Below, in pieces: positions 1 to 7,556 of a DNA stretch of 64,000 nucleotides; position 1 is the first letter of the stretch, and every line of letters starts with the position of its first letter. The DNA is taken from assembly GCA_963800325.1 (NCBI GenBank), contig CAWDAQ010000002.1, positions 512,987 through 576,986 on the forward strand, read 5' to 3'. This stretch comes from CAWDAQ01 sp963800325 (lineage in GTDB: Bacteria > Actinomycetota > Actinomycetes > Actinomycetales > Dermatophilaceae). The notes under the pieces were generated by a model, which saw only the letters and a list, made by a program, of their open reading frames with translations, made no database searches and had not been told where the DNA came from. The position numbers and the translations under genes were made by a program.

Positions 1-200
1 AGGGCGTGCGCCCGGCAGGCGGCGATGACCGGGCACTGCTCGCAGACCGCCTTGGCCGTGGCCTCCCGGCGGCGCTTCTTCGTGCCCCGCTCGGCCGGGG
101 GCTCGAAGAACCACTCGGCGTCGACTCCGCGGCACCTGCCCTCCTGCTGCCACTCGTAGGACTCGAGAAGGGGGCGGGGCAGGTTCTTCGTGTTGGGCAT
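1..200 (-). CDS. WhiB-family Fe-S transcription factor (partial, C-terminus off the window)
   Basis: About 66 residues from an ATG at 200 read MPNTKNLPRPLLES, then a Cys in EGRCRG, and further on the CEQCPVIAACR pattern. The spacing Cys, then CxxC, then a fourth Cys is the cluster-binding signature of WhiB-like proteins, which bind a 4Fe-4S cluster and partner sigma factor region 4 in actinobacteria. The C-terminal basic tail lies outside the window, so the WhiB subgroup cannot be assigned. A basic KKRRREATAK stretch sits just before CEQC. The gene points out of the window and is 122 bp from its neighbour. Confidence 0.85.
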   Translation of the reverse strand, partial: MPNTKNLPRPLLESYEWQQEGRCRGVDAEWFFEPPAERGTKKRRREATAKAVCEQCPVIAACRAHA

Positions 201-322
201 GACGGGCCCCTCCTGGTCGACGGTCACGGGGAACTACCGATCACGGGACTCTGTGCCCGCCGCGCGACCCCGCCAAACCCACCGGGACCCGCCAGTTCCC
301 GCCGTCGGCGGGGACCGGATGG

Positions 323-754
323 TCAGATGAGCTCGAGGGTGCGCTCGTCCTCGGCGCCGTCGAAGAAGTGGTCGAGCACCGCCCGGAAGGACCGCTCGGT
401 GCCGGGATCGTCCGCGGCGCGGGCGAACAGGGTCATCGAGGACCGCAGCTTCATCGCGTCGACCGCACCGAGGACCTGGGCGGGGTCGGTCTGCGGCAGC
501 CCGGCGAGCACGTCGGCGCAGGTCACCAGCCGCGGCCCGAGGACCGGGTGGCGCAGATAGGCCCTGGCCTCCCCGAGGCCGTCGATGCCGTACCGCCGCG
601 CGGTGGGGCTCTGCCCCAGCCCGACGAGCTGCGGCAGGACGAACCACACCCAGTGGCTGCGCTTGCGGCCCGCCCGCAGCTCGGCGAGCGCCGTCTCGTA
701 GGTGCCGCCCTCGTCCTGGGCGGCGACGAACCTCTCGAGGTCGTAGGTGGTCAT
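323..754 (-). CDS. DUF1810 family protein
   Basis: A 143-residue protein beginning MTTYDLERFVAAQ, with the family-typical GRKRSHWVWFVLPQL block (about residues 29-43) and a downstream YLRHPVLGPRL block. Length and motif order fit complete DUF1810 proteins, small cytosolic proteins whose biochemical function is not established. It starts 15 bp after the DUF190 stop codon and on the same strand, so it may be the last gene of the crcB operon. No strong Shine-Dalgarno sequence is visible. Family call is secure; role unknown. Confidence 0.8.
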   Translation of the reverse strand: MTTYDLERFVAAQDEGGTYETALAELRAGRKRSHWVWFVLPQLVGLGQSPTARRYGIDGLGEARAYLRHPVLGPRLVTCADVLAGLPQTDPAQVLGAVDAMKLRSSMTLFARAADDPGTERSFRAVLDHFFDGAEDERTLELI

Positions 755-769
755 CGACCCATCATGGGG

Positions 770-1849
770 TCAGTAGCGGTGGCTCGCGAGGTCGAGCCCG
801 CCCTCCTCGCCCCGGCCGGTCAGGTAGGTCATCGCCGGCACCATCTCGCAGGTGACGAGGCCGTGCTCGCGGGTCATCTCGTCGACGACGTCGTAGGCCC
901 GCTGGATCCGGTCGGGGGTGTCGACGACGACGGTGAGGACCGGCACCCGGCGCCCGAGCTGGAGCAGGCGGTCCCCGTGCGGGGGGTGGTCGCCGTGGAA
1001 GCCCCACACCCCTCGCAGGGCGGTGGCCCCGCGGGCCGCCGAGGACGCTCGCAACCGTCGGACGATGCCCCGGTGGACCGGCTCCCCGTCGTGCAGGTGG
1101 GACTCGGAGCTGTACACGGTGAGCTTCTGCCAGAGCCCGAGCCCGTCACCGTCGGTGGCGGGCAGCCGGGGCGGCCGGGTGTACTCGCGCCCGTCCCGCT
1201 TGCAGACGGTGACCCGCTCGACGGTGACGGTCGCCCGCTCGAGCAGCCCGCCGAGCTCGGGCAGCACCCGCCGGATGCGGTCGTCGTCCCCGACCGCGTG
1301 GACCATGGTCGGCACCGCCTGGTTGCGGTCGAGGAACCGCGCGCGCTCCCGCGACCCGCGCACCGTCCCGTCGACACCGACGAGCACGGAGGCGCCGGCG
1401 ACCTCGCGGCGCTTGAGCAGGTCGCAGACCGCCACGTGGGCCGGCACCCGGTAGACCCGCTCTCGACGGCCGAGGTGGATCGTCAGCTTCGTCGCGTCCC
1501 CGTCGCTCACGGCGAGCGGCCCCGGGTCGAGGTGGTCGCTCATCGTGCGGACACGCTCGACGGTGAGCATGCCCTGGGGTTGCAGCGCGGCGACCCGGGG
1601 CACGAGGCGGTCCATCCGCTCCCGGGCGTCGACCGCCACCGCCACGACCGACGGGTCCTCCGACAGCGTCAGCTGGGCGTCGGAGCGCAGGTGGTGGTGG
1701 AGACCGTAGCCGGCGCTCGCCCGCAGCAGGATGCTCGAGGACACCTCGTGCTCGGCGAAGGCGTCGATGAGCACGTCCGAGAAGAACCTGCCGTCGACCC
1801 GCTGGCGCTCCCCGAACCAGCTCGTCAGCTTCAGCCCGTCGGCGATCAC
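770..1849 (-). CDS. DUF190 protein, two tandem domains, fluoride-locus associated
   Basis: A 359-residue protein starting at a GTG that overlaps the stop of the upstream crcB (GTGA overlap). It contains two copies of the DUF190 fold: the first around GLKLTSWFGERQRVDG and SSILLRASAGYG (residues 1-105), the second around KLTIHLGRRERVYRVP and ASVLVGVDG (about 115-215), followed by a third, weaker repeat-like segment up to VTCEMVPAMTYLTG. DUF190 proteins resemble PII-like ferredoxin-fold sensors and are frequently encoded with CrcB fluoride channels. The overlap with crcB supports co-translation. Ligand unknown. Confidence 0.75.
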   Translation of the reverse strand: MIADGLKLTSWFGERQRVDGRFFSDVLIDAFAEHEVSSSILLRASAGYGLHHHLRSDAQLTLSEDPSVVAVAVDARERMDRLVPRVAALQPQGMLTVERVRTMSDHLDPGPLAVSDGDATKLTIHLGRRERVYRVPAHVAVCDLLKRREVAGASVLVGVDGTVRGSRERARFLDRNQAVPTMVHAVGDDDRIRRVLPELGGLLERATVTVERVTVCKRDGREYTRPPRLPATDGDGLGLWQKLTVYSSESHLHDGEPVHRGIVRRLRASSAARGATALRGVWGFHGDHPPHGDRLLQLGRRVPVLTVVVDTPDRIQRAYDVVDEMTREHGLVTCEMVPAMTYLTGRGEEGGLDLASHRY

Positions 1850-2211
1850 AGCCGCCCCCCGAGCCAGAGCCCGGCCGCCGCGGCGACGACCCCGACGGCG
1901 ACGCTGCCCACGACGTTGACCACCGCGGGCCCGAGCTGGCGCTCCTCGACCAGCCGCTGGGTCTCGAGCATCCACGTGCTGAAGGTCGTGTACGCCCCGA
2001 TCGCGCCGGTGCCGAGCAGGAGGGCGAGGTCCTTCGGCAGCGCGAGCCCGTCGAGCAGACCGAGTCCGAGCGCTCCGGAGAGGTTGACCGCGAGAGTCCC
2101 GGTGGGGACCCGGCCCGGTCGGCGGCGGCTCACCCCGCCGTCGACGAGGAACCGCGCCACCGCCCCGACCCCGCCGAGGAGCATGACCCCGAGCAGCACG
2201 ATCACGGTCAC
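1846..2211 (-). CDS. crcB: CrcB/Fluc fluoride channel subunit (second copy)
   Basis: A 121-residue membrane protein starting at GTG 2211 (VTVIVLLGVMLLGG). It shows the Fluc pattern of four membrane segments, the GAVARF N-terminal motif, the TLAVNLSGAL asparagine-containing helix, and GAYTTFSTWMLE, the phenylalanine/serine pore motif. Fluc channels are dual-topology dimers that export fluoride down its gradient; paired genes usually form heterodimers of opposite orientation. It overlaps the first crcB by 4 bp and the DUF190 gene by 4 bp. An earlier in-frame start would run far into the upstream crcB, so GTG 2211 is preferred. Confidence 0.88.
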   Translation of the reverse strand: MTVIVLLGVMLLGGVGAVARFLVDGGVSRRRPGRVPTGTLAVNLSGALGLGLLDGLALPKDLALLLGTGAIGAYTTFSTWMLETQRLVEERQLGPAVVNVVGSVAVGVVAAAAGLWLGGRL

Positions 2212-2606
2212 CGGCGCACCCCGGACCGGCGCACGAGCGCGCTCGCGACGTGGACGGCGGCCACGCCCGCCACGACGCTGGCGAGCGTGTACCCGACCGC
2301 GGTCGCGTACGCCTCGACCTCGAGCAGCCGGACGGTCTCGACCTGCATCGTGGAGAACGTGCTCAGCCCGCCGGCGAGGCCGGTGCCGAGCAGCGGGCGC
2401 CGGTAGCTCGACACGGGCAGGCGCTCGAGCAGCCGCGTCGTGACGTAGCCGAGGCCGAAGGCGGCGACGAGGTTGGGCAGGAACGTCGCCCACGGCCACT
2501 CCCCCGGCCCGACGGGTACGGCGAGCCCGAGGCCGGCGCGCAGCAGGGCCCCGACCGCGCCGCCGACGAAGATCGCCCCCACCTCACGGGGGTCACGACC
2601 GAGCAT
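2208..2606 (-). CDS. crcB: CrcB/Fluc fluoride channel subunit (first copy)
   Basis: A 132-residue membrane protein (MLGRDPREVGAIFVGGAVG) with the GALLRAGLG motif, FLPNLVAAFGLGY helix and GGLSTFSTMQVE pore motif of Fluc fluoride channels. It is the promoter-proximal gene of crcB-crcB-DUF190-DUF1810. The two CrcB copies differ clearly in sequence, as expected for a heterodimeric channel. I looked for a fluoride (crcB-motif) riboswitch in the 240 bp upstream and could not recognise one. Confidence 0.88.
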   Translation of the reverse strand: MLGRDPREVGAIFVGGAVGALLRAGLGLAVPVGPGEWPWATFLPNLVAAFGLGYVTTRLLERLPVSSYRRPLLGTGLAGGLSTFSTMQVETVRLLEVEAYATAVGYTLASVVAGVAAVHVASALVRRSGVRR

Positions 2607-2847
2607 CCGCCCTCCTGACCTCCCGCGACCGTCGACCTCCCGCAGACAACCACCGGCGCGCGGGTGGGGTCAAAGCGGGTCCACCGTCCGGGCGGGGTGA
2701 AAACCCCATTGCCCGGTTGTGACCGTTCCGTTACTCTGGTTCCGCTGGGGACCCGAGACCCCGCTCACCAGCGCTCACCACGTGACCCGCTGCTCTGGAC
2801 CACACGGCAGCCCCCGCCTCCGCGGGAGAACGCCACCGGAGGAGCCA

Positions 2848-3123
2848 ATGACCACGACCGACGCTGAGCGCCCGGCGGCGAGCAGCCTGGACGGCATGTC
2901 CGTCCGGGAGCTCGTGGCCCTGCTCGCCTTCCTCGAGGACGCCATCCGTCCGCTACCACCGCTCGTCGCGCTGCGCGGACGCCTCGTCGTCAACCCCGAC
3001 CGCCGACGCCTCGCCGCGCGACAACGCGCCGTCCGCGAGGCCCTGCGCTCACGGCATGTCGCGCAGCGACCGCGGCTCAGCCTCGTCGCCGACGACGGCG
3101 ACGCCCGGACGTCGCCTGCCTGA
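2848..3123 (+). CDS. Small protein of unknown function, paralogue of the next gene
   Basis: A 91-residue protein starting at ATG 2848 with a GGAGGAG ribosome site at 2839-2845. I do not recognise the family. Its core GMSVRELVALLAFLEDAIRP, then GRLVVNPDRRR and a following QRAVREALRSR, is matched position for position by the protein at 3349-3666. It is rich in Arg and Leu, has no membrane segment or signal peptide, and looks mostly helical. A longer upstream in-frame start at 2719 lacks a ribosome site and is rejected. Two hairpins follow the stop codon. Confidence 0.65.
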   Translation: MTTTDAERPAASSLDGMSVRELVALLAFLEDAIRPLPPLVALRGRLVVNPDRRRLAARQRAVREALRSRHVAQRPRLSLVADDGDARTSPA

Positions 3124-3158
3124 GCACCACTGAACCTGCCTGGACCGGCCTGAGGGGG

Positions 3159-3186
3159 CCGTGCCGCCGCTCCGCCGTCGGCACGG
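3159..3186. repeat. Inverted repeat, 8-bp perfect arms
   Basis: CCGTGCCG at 3159-3166 pairs perfectly with CGGCACGG at 3179-3186 around a 12-nt loop, 36 bp after the stop of the first small paralogue. Position suggests a terminator, but there is no T-tract, as usual in high-GC actinobacteria. Confidence 0.4.
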
Positions 3187-3196
3187 GGGGACCGGG

Positions 3197-3236
3197 GGTG
3201 GTGGCGACAGGGCCCAAGGTCCCTGTCGCCACCACC
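3197..3236. terminator. Strong hairpin, 16-bp perfect stem
   Basis: GGTGGTGGCGACAGGG at 3197-3212 is the exact reverse complement of 3221-3236, with an 8-nt loop. It lies between the two small paralogous genes and would end transcription of the first or attenuate reading into the second. No U-tract follows. Confidence 0.6.
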
Positions 3237-3348
3237 TCTCACCCGCCTACCCTCGAAGCCCGTTGGGGCCCCGGACCCGGTCCCGGTCCGACCGCCCGCT
3301 GTCCCGGACGTCCCGACGCGCTCGGGGCCGTCCGCTCTGGGAGCCGCC

Positions 3349-3666
3349 ATGACCATCGCCAACCACCCCGACACCACCCCCGCGAGCGGCGGACTGCCGT
3401 CCACCGCGGACCGGGACGAGCACGTCACCGGGATGTCCGTCAGGGAGCTCCTCGTCGAGCTCACCGACACCGAGGACGCCCTTCGGGACGCGCCGGCCCT
3501 CTCCGTCGTCCAGGGACGGACCGTCGTGAACCCGCTCCGGCGCCGGATCGTCGCGCAGCAGCGGTCGATCGTCGCCGAGCTTCGCTCCCGGCGCGCGCTG
3601 CTCCGGGGCCACCAGCGGCACGAGCCCCTCAGGCAGGCACCGGCCCCGGTGGCCGTCAGTCGATGA
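3349..3666 (+). CDS. Small protein of unknown function, paralogue of the preceding gene
   Basis: A 105-residue protein (MTIANHPDTTPASGG). Residues from about 29 onward, GMSVRELLVELTDTEDALRD and then GRTVVNPLRRR and LRSRRALL, align with the protein at 2848-3123, giving the shared pattern GMSVREL, ED-A, GR-VVNP-RRR, Q-R, LRSR. N- and C-termini differ. It has no signal peptide or membrane helix, and its function is unknown. It converges on serA and the two coding regions overlap by 11 bp. The Asn-Pro-Arg-rich core could be a nucleic-acid or membrane contact, but this is speculation. Confidence 0.65.
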   Translation: MTIANHPDTTPASGGLPSTADRDEHVTGMSVRELLVELTDTEDALRDAPALSVVQGRTVVNPLRRRIVAQQRSIVAELRSRRALLRGHQRHEPLRQAPAPVAVSR

Positions 3667-4852
3667 CCCTCAGCCGGATCGTGCCCGGCACCGACCGCAG
3701 GTCGTCGAGCATCTCCCCGGACACGGCCGAGTCGGTGTCGGTGACGACGTAGCCGGTGCCGCCGCCGGTGGCGAGCACCTGTCCCCCGATGTTCACGTCG
3801 TGCTCGGCGAGCACCTGGTTCAGGTGCGCGAGCACGCCCGGGGTGTTGTCGTGGATGTGCGCGATGCGCTGGGCGTGCGAGACCCGGCCCGGGGTGAGGT
3901 TGGGCAGGTTCACCGACAGCGAGGTCGTGCCCTGGGTGACGTAGTCGCGCAGCTTGCCGCCGACGAACCGGCCGATGTCCTCCTGCGCCTCCTCCGTGGA
4001 CCCGCCGACGTGCGGGGTGAGGATGACGTTGGGCAGGCCGCGCAGCGGCGACTCGAACGCCTCCCCGCGCCGCTTGGGCTCGGTGGGGAACACGTCGACC
4101 GCCGCCCCGGCCACGTGGCCGGACAGGACGGCGTCCCGGAGCGCCCGGTCGTCGACGACGAAGCCGCGGGAGAGGTTGAGGAACAGCGAGCGCGGCCGCA
4201 TCCGGGCGAACTGCTCGGCGCCGAAGATGCCGGCGTTGCCACCACGGCCGTCGACGTGCAGGGTCACGGTCTCCACGGTGTCGAGCAGCTCCTCGAGGGA
4301 GGAGCAGCGCTTGGCGTTGCCGAGCGCGAGCTTGTCCTCGACGTCGTAGAAGTACACCTGCATGCCGAGCATCTCGGCGATCACCGACAGCTGGGAGCCG
4401 ATGTTGCCGTAGCCGACGATCCCGAGCGTGCGGCCACGGATCTCGTGGCTGCCGCTGGCCGACTTGTCCCAGACACCGCCGTGGAGCGCCTTGTCCCGCT
4501 CCGTGAGCCGCCGGGCCATCGCGATGATGTTGGCGACGGCGAGCTCGACGACTGAGCGGGTGTTGGAGTAGGGCGCGTTGAACACGGCCGTGCCGGCCCG
4601 GGTCGCGGCGCTGAGGTCGACCTGGTTCGTGCCGATGCAGAACGCCCCGATCGCGACGAGGTCCGGGCGGGCCTCGAGGACCGAGCGGGTCACCTGGGTC
4701 TTGGACCTGATGCCGAGGACGTCGACCCCCTCGAGCGCCTCGACGAGCTCGGACTCGTCGAGGGCCGAGGACCGGCTCTCGATCTCGAACCCGGCCTCGC
4801 CGAGGATGGTGGGGGCGAGCGGGTGCAGGTTCTCCAGCAGCAGGGCTCTCAC
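3656..4852 (-). CDS. serA: D-3-phosphoglycerate dehydrogenase (E. coli-type, ACT domain)
   Basis: Catalyses NAD-dependent oxidation of 3-phosphoglycerate to phosphohydroxypyruvate, the first step of serine synthesis. Starting at GTG 4852 the protein is 398 residues and begins VRALLLENLHPLAPTIL. It shows the substrate-binding block FCIGTNQVDL and NAPYSNTRSVVELA, the nucleotide motif GIVGYGNIGSQL, the conserved LNLSRG, DVFPTEP and the catalytic His in LTPHVGGSTEEAQE. A C-terminal ACT domain (THIHDNTPGVL-like IAHIHDNTPGVLAHLNQV) gives serine feedback control in this family. A longer GTG start at 4954 is possible, but neither start has a clear ribosome site. It is not adjacent to other ser genes. 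Confidence 0.88.
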   Translation of the reverse strand: MRALLLENLHPLAPTILGEAGFEIESRSSALDESELVEALEGVDVLGIRSKTQVTRSVLEARPDLVAIGAFCIGTNQVDLSAATRAGTAVFNAPYSNTRSVVELAVANIIAMARRLTERDKALHGGVWDKSASGSHEIRGRTLGIVGYGNIGSQLSVIAEMLGMQVYFYDVEDKLALGNAKRCSSLEELLDTVETVTLHVDGRGGNAGIFGAEQFARMRPRSLFLNLSRGFVVDDRALRDAVLSGHVAGAAVDVFPTEPKRRGEAFESPLRGLPNVILTPHVGGSTEEAQEDIGRFVGGKLRDYVTQGTTSLSVNLPNLTPGRVSHAQRIAHIHDNTPGVLAHLNQVLAEHDVNIGGQVLATGGGTGYVVTDTDSAVSGEMLDDLRSVPGTIRLRVID

Positions 4853-4949
4853 AAGCCGCAGTGTCTCAGGGGCGGCTGCCGGACCCGAAAGCGGCACCTG
4901 CTCGTCCCGACCCGTGGACCCGGCCGCGTCGCGCGCCCGCCCGCCGTCT

Positions 4950-5013
4950 GTCACCGGGTCGCGACCGCGTGTCGCCGGGTCGCGACCCTGCGGTCGGTGG
5001 GGGCGGTTACGCT
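4950..5013 (+). promoter_or_regulatory. Direct repeats and a leaderless-type -10 before the YbhN gene
   Basis: A 17-bp unit GTCRCCGGGTCGCGACC is present at 4950-4966 and again at 4971-4987 with one difference. The period is 21 bp (two helical turns), which suggests an activator or repressor bound on one face. A -10-like TACGCT lies at 5008-5013, exactly 6 bp before the GTG at 5020, so the transcript is probably leaderless. No ribosome site precedes the GTG. Confidence 0.4.
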
Positions 5014-5019
5014 CGACGA

Positions 5020-7413
5020 GTGACGGCCGTCCCCGCCCCGACCGGTGCGGTGGTCGTCGAGCCGCGTCGCTCCTCCCGGGTGCGGCGCCCCACGGACGCG
5101 GTCCGGCTCGTCCTCGCGGTGGTCCTCCTGCTGCTCGTCGTCACGCTCGGCGCCGCCGCAGCCGGGACCGCGGGCGCCCTCGAGCACGACCTGTCGCTCG
5201 CCGCGAGCGGGCTCCCCCGCCTGCTGCTCGGTGTGCTCGCGTACGCCGGGGGCGTCGGCGTCGTCCTGCTGCTCCTGCTCACCGTCGCCGACCTCGGCCG
5301 CCGTGGCCGGGTGGCCGACCTCCTCCTCGCCGTCGGGGCGGCCGCCCTGGGTGCCACCCTCGGCAGCACCCTGGAATGGCTCGCGGCCAGCGGGTACCTG
5401 GGGGACGAGGTGACGGTCGCGCTCACCCGGCCGCTCACCGGCGGGGGCCGGACCTCGCCCGTCTCGGAGGTCGTCGTCGCGACGGTGGCCCTGCTGACCG
5501 CGAGCACGCTCTCGAGGGGTCTTCGCCCCCTGGGTGTGGTCGTCGTGGCGGGCTCGGTCGTCACCGGCTTCCTCGGCGGGACGACGACGGCCCTGGCCAT
5601 GATCGTCAGTCTGCTCCTCGGGTGGGCCCTCGGGCTCCTCCCCCGGCTCCTGGTGGGGGTGGCCTCCGACCGACCCGACGGCTCGGCCGTCGCGGCGGCC
5701 CTGGTCCGCGCGGGGGTGCCGCTGCGGAGGCTGGAGTACGCCGGCAGCGGCCAGTACGGCCGCCGCTACACCGGGCTGCGCTCCGGAGTCCTCAGCCGGG
5801 AGCCGGTCGAGGTCGAGGTCTTCGACGTCGACGCGTTCGGCAGCCTCACCGCCCGCCAGATCCTGCGCCGCCTGCGGCTGCGGGGCCCCTCGACCCGCCG
5901 TCCCACCCTGTCCGTGCGGGCCGGTGTCGAGCACCGGACCCTCGTCGCCCTCGCCCTCGAGCGAGCCGGCGTGCGCGCCCCGGTCCCCGCCGCCGTCGCC
6001 GCCGTGGGCACGGGGGCGGCGGTCGTGGCGTGGGAGGTTCCTCGGGGGAGACCGCTCGGCGCCCGGGCGGAGCCGGTCGGCGACGAGGCGCTCGACGAGC
6101 TGTACGAGACCGTGGCCCGGCTGCGCCGGTCCGGCATCGCCCACCGGGGCCTGAACCCGTCGAGCCTCGTCGTCGACGAGACCGGCGGTCTCGCGCTCGC
6201 CGACCTGGGCCAGGGCGACGTCGCCGCCGCGGACCTCGCGCTCCGGCTCGACCTGGCCCAGGCCCTCGTCACCGGCGCCCTCGCCGCGGACCCGGCGCGG
6301 GCGCTCGCGGCGGCGACCCGGGCCCTGGGCGAGGACGACGTCGTCGACGCCCTGCCGCTGCTGCAGCCGGTCGGGCTCGACGCCGTCACCCGCGCCGCGC
6401 TCCGCGAGCGTCCGGACACCCTCACCGAGCTCCAGCAGGCGGTCCTCGCGCTCGCCCCGCCGCAGCGGGTCCCCGAGCCGGTCGAGCTGCGCCGGGTCAC
6501 GCCCCGGTTCGCCCTCACGCTCGCGGGCGGGACCGTCGCCGCGTACTTCCTCCTCGGCCAGCTCACCGGCGCGGACCTGGGCCAGGTCCTGCGCGGCGCC
6601 GACTGGCGGTGGGCGGTCGTGCTGCCCGTGCTCGTCCTGCTGACGTTCACCGGTGCGACCCTCGCCCTCACGGGTGCGGTGCTGGCGCCGCTGCGCTTCC
6701 GGCGGACCTACCTCGCCCAGCTCGCCGTCGCCTTCAGCGGACTCGTGGCCCCGGGCCTCGTCGGCACCGTCGCCGTCAACACCCGCTACCTGACCAAGCA
6801 GGGGGTCCCGCCCGCGGTGGCGGCGGGCAGCATCGGCCTCGGGCAGGTCGCGCAGTTCTCCAGCTACGTGACTCTGTTCGTCCTCTCCGCGGTCGCGGCC
6901 GGCATCGGACCGCGGGCCTCGTTCGCCCCGCCCGCCGGCGCCGTCGTCGGGGTGACGGCGCTCGTCCTCGTCGTCGCCGCGCTCGCCACGCTGCCGCCGG
7001 TCCGCAGACTGGTCTCGGACCGGCTGCTGGACCACGTCCGCGGGGTCGTCCCCAACCTGCTGGGCGTGGTCCGCCGCCCCGGCAAGCTCGCCGAGCTCCT
7101 CGGCGGGGCGCTGCTGCTCGACGCGTCGTTCGTCGCCGCCCTGTTCTGCGCGACCCGCGCCTTCGGCGCCGACACCCCGCTCGCCGCGGTGGCGGTCACC
7201 TACTTCGCCGGGGCGGTCATCGGCTCCGCGGTCCCGACCCCCGGCGGGCTCGGCGGGGTGGAGGCGGCGCTGACCGCGGGGCTGGTCGCCGTGGGCACCG
7301 GCAGCGGCGTCGCCGTGTCCGCGGTGGTGCTGTACCGGCTCGCGACGTACTGGGCGCCGATCCCGGCCGGCTGGCTCGCGGTCAACCACCTCCAGCGCGT
7401 GCGGGCGCTGTAG
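5020..7413 (+). CDS. YbhN/UPF0104-type membrane protein with central degenerate kinase-like domain
   Basis: A 797-residue protein from GTG 5020. Residues about 25-215 hold several hydrophobic segments (VLLLLVVTLGAAAAG, VVVAGSVVTGFLGG and others). Residues 220-490 form a soluble region with HRGLNPSSLVV followed by LALADLGQG, resembling the HRD and DFG motifs of kinases but with the catalytic Asp, Lys and Asn replaced. From about 495 the lysylphosphatidylglycerol-synthase-type membrane domain follows, with VAVNTRYLTKQGV and the signature PTPGGLGGVEAALTAGL. YbhN/MprF-like domains are implicated in lipid flipping. The same three-part layout is seen in actinobacterial proteins of unknown role. Function here is therefore an envelope lipid or glycan role by inference only. 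Confidence 0.75.
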   Translation: MTAVPAPTGAVVVEPRRSSRVRRPTDAVRLVLAVVLLLLVVTLGAAAAGTAGALEHDLSLAASGLPRLLLGVLAYAGGVGVVLLLLLTVADLGRRGRVADLLLAVGAAALGATLGSTLEWLAASGYLGDEVTVALTRPLTGGGRTSPVSEVVVATVALLTASTLSRGLRPLGVVVVAGSVVTGFLGGTTTALAMIVSLLLGWALGLLPRLLVGVASDRPDGSAVAAALVRAGVPLRRLEYAGSGQYGRRYTGLRSGVLSREPVEVEVFDVDAFGSLTARQILRRLRLRGPSTRRPTLSVRAGVEHRTLVALALERAGVRAPVPAAVAAVGTGAAVVAWEVPRGRPLGARAEPVGDEALDELYETVARLRRSGIAHRGLNPSSLVVDETGGLALADLGQGDVAAADLALRLDLAQALVTGALAADPARALAAATRALGEDDVVDALPLLQPVGLDAVTRAALRERPDTLTELQQAVLALAPPQRVPEPVELRRVTPRFALTLAGGTVAAYFLLGQLTGADLGQVLRGADWRWAVVLPVLVLLTFTGATLALTGAVLAPLRFRRTYLAQLAVAFSGLVAPGLVGTVAVNTRYLTKQGVPPAVAAGSIGLGQVAQFSSYVTLFVLSAVAAGIGPRASFAPPAGAVVGVTALVLVVAALATLPPVRRLVSDRLLDHVRGVVPNLLGVVRRPGKLAELLGGALLLDASFVAALFCATRAFGADTPLAAVAVTYFAGAVIGSAVPTPGGLGGVEAALTAGLVAVGTGSGVAVSAVVLYRLATYWAPIPAGWLAVNHLQRVRAL

Positions 7414-7430
7414 CCGCCCCACAGACCCCG

Positions 7431-7475
7431 TGCGTCCGCACGGATGGTCGCCGCAGCGCCGACCCTGCGGACGCA
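7431..7475. repeat. REP-like 45-bp palindromic element, copy 1
   Basis: Starts TGCGTCCGCA and ends TGCGGACGCA, which pair as a perfect 10-bp stem around 25 bp that include GGATGGTCGCC and CGCCGACCC. It is the first of a direct doublet (next copy 7493-7537). A second doublet in the opposite orientation sits at 18400-18506. This copy is intergenic between convergent genes. Confidence 0.75.
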
Positions 7476-7492
7476 ACGCCCGCGGGGGCCCG

Positions 7493-7537
7493 TGCGTCCG
7501 CACGGATGGTCGCCGGGGCGCCGACCCTGCGGACGCA
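7493..7537. repeat. REP-like 45-bp palindromic element, copy 2
   Basis: Same orientation as copy 1 and nearly identical (CCGGGGCGCC in the middle instead of CCGCAGCGCC). The 17 bp between the copies are different, so the unit is the 45-mer itself. The hairpin could also serve as a bidirectional terminator for the convergent genes on either side. Confidence 0.75.
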
Positions 7538-7556
7538 GCGGGCTGGGGACGGCCAG

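Noticed and set aside
2607..2847. Fluoride riboswitch before the crcB genes
   Set aside because: The conserved crcB-motif core could not be recognised on the minus strand; a covariance-model search would be needed.
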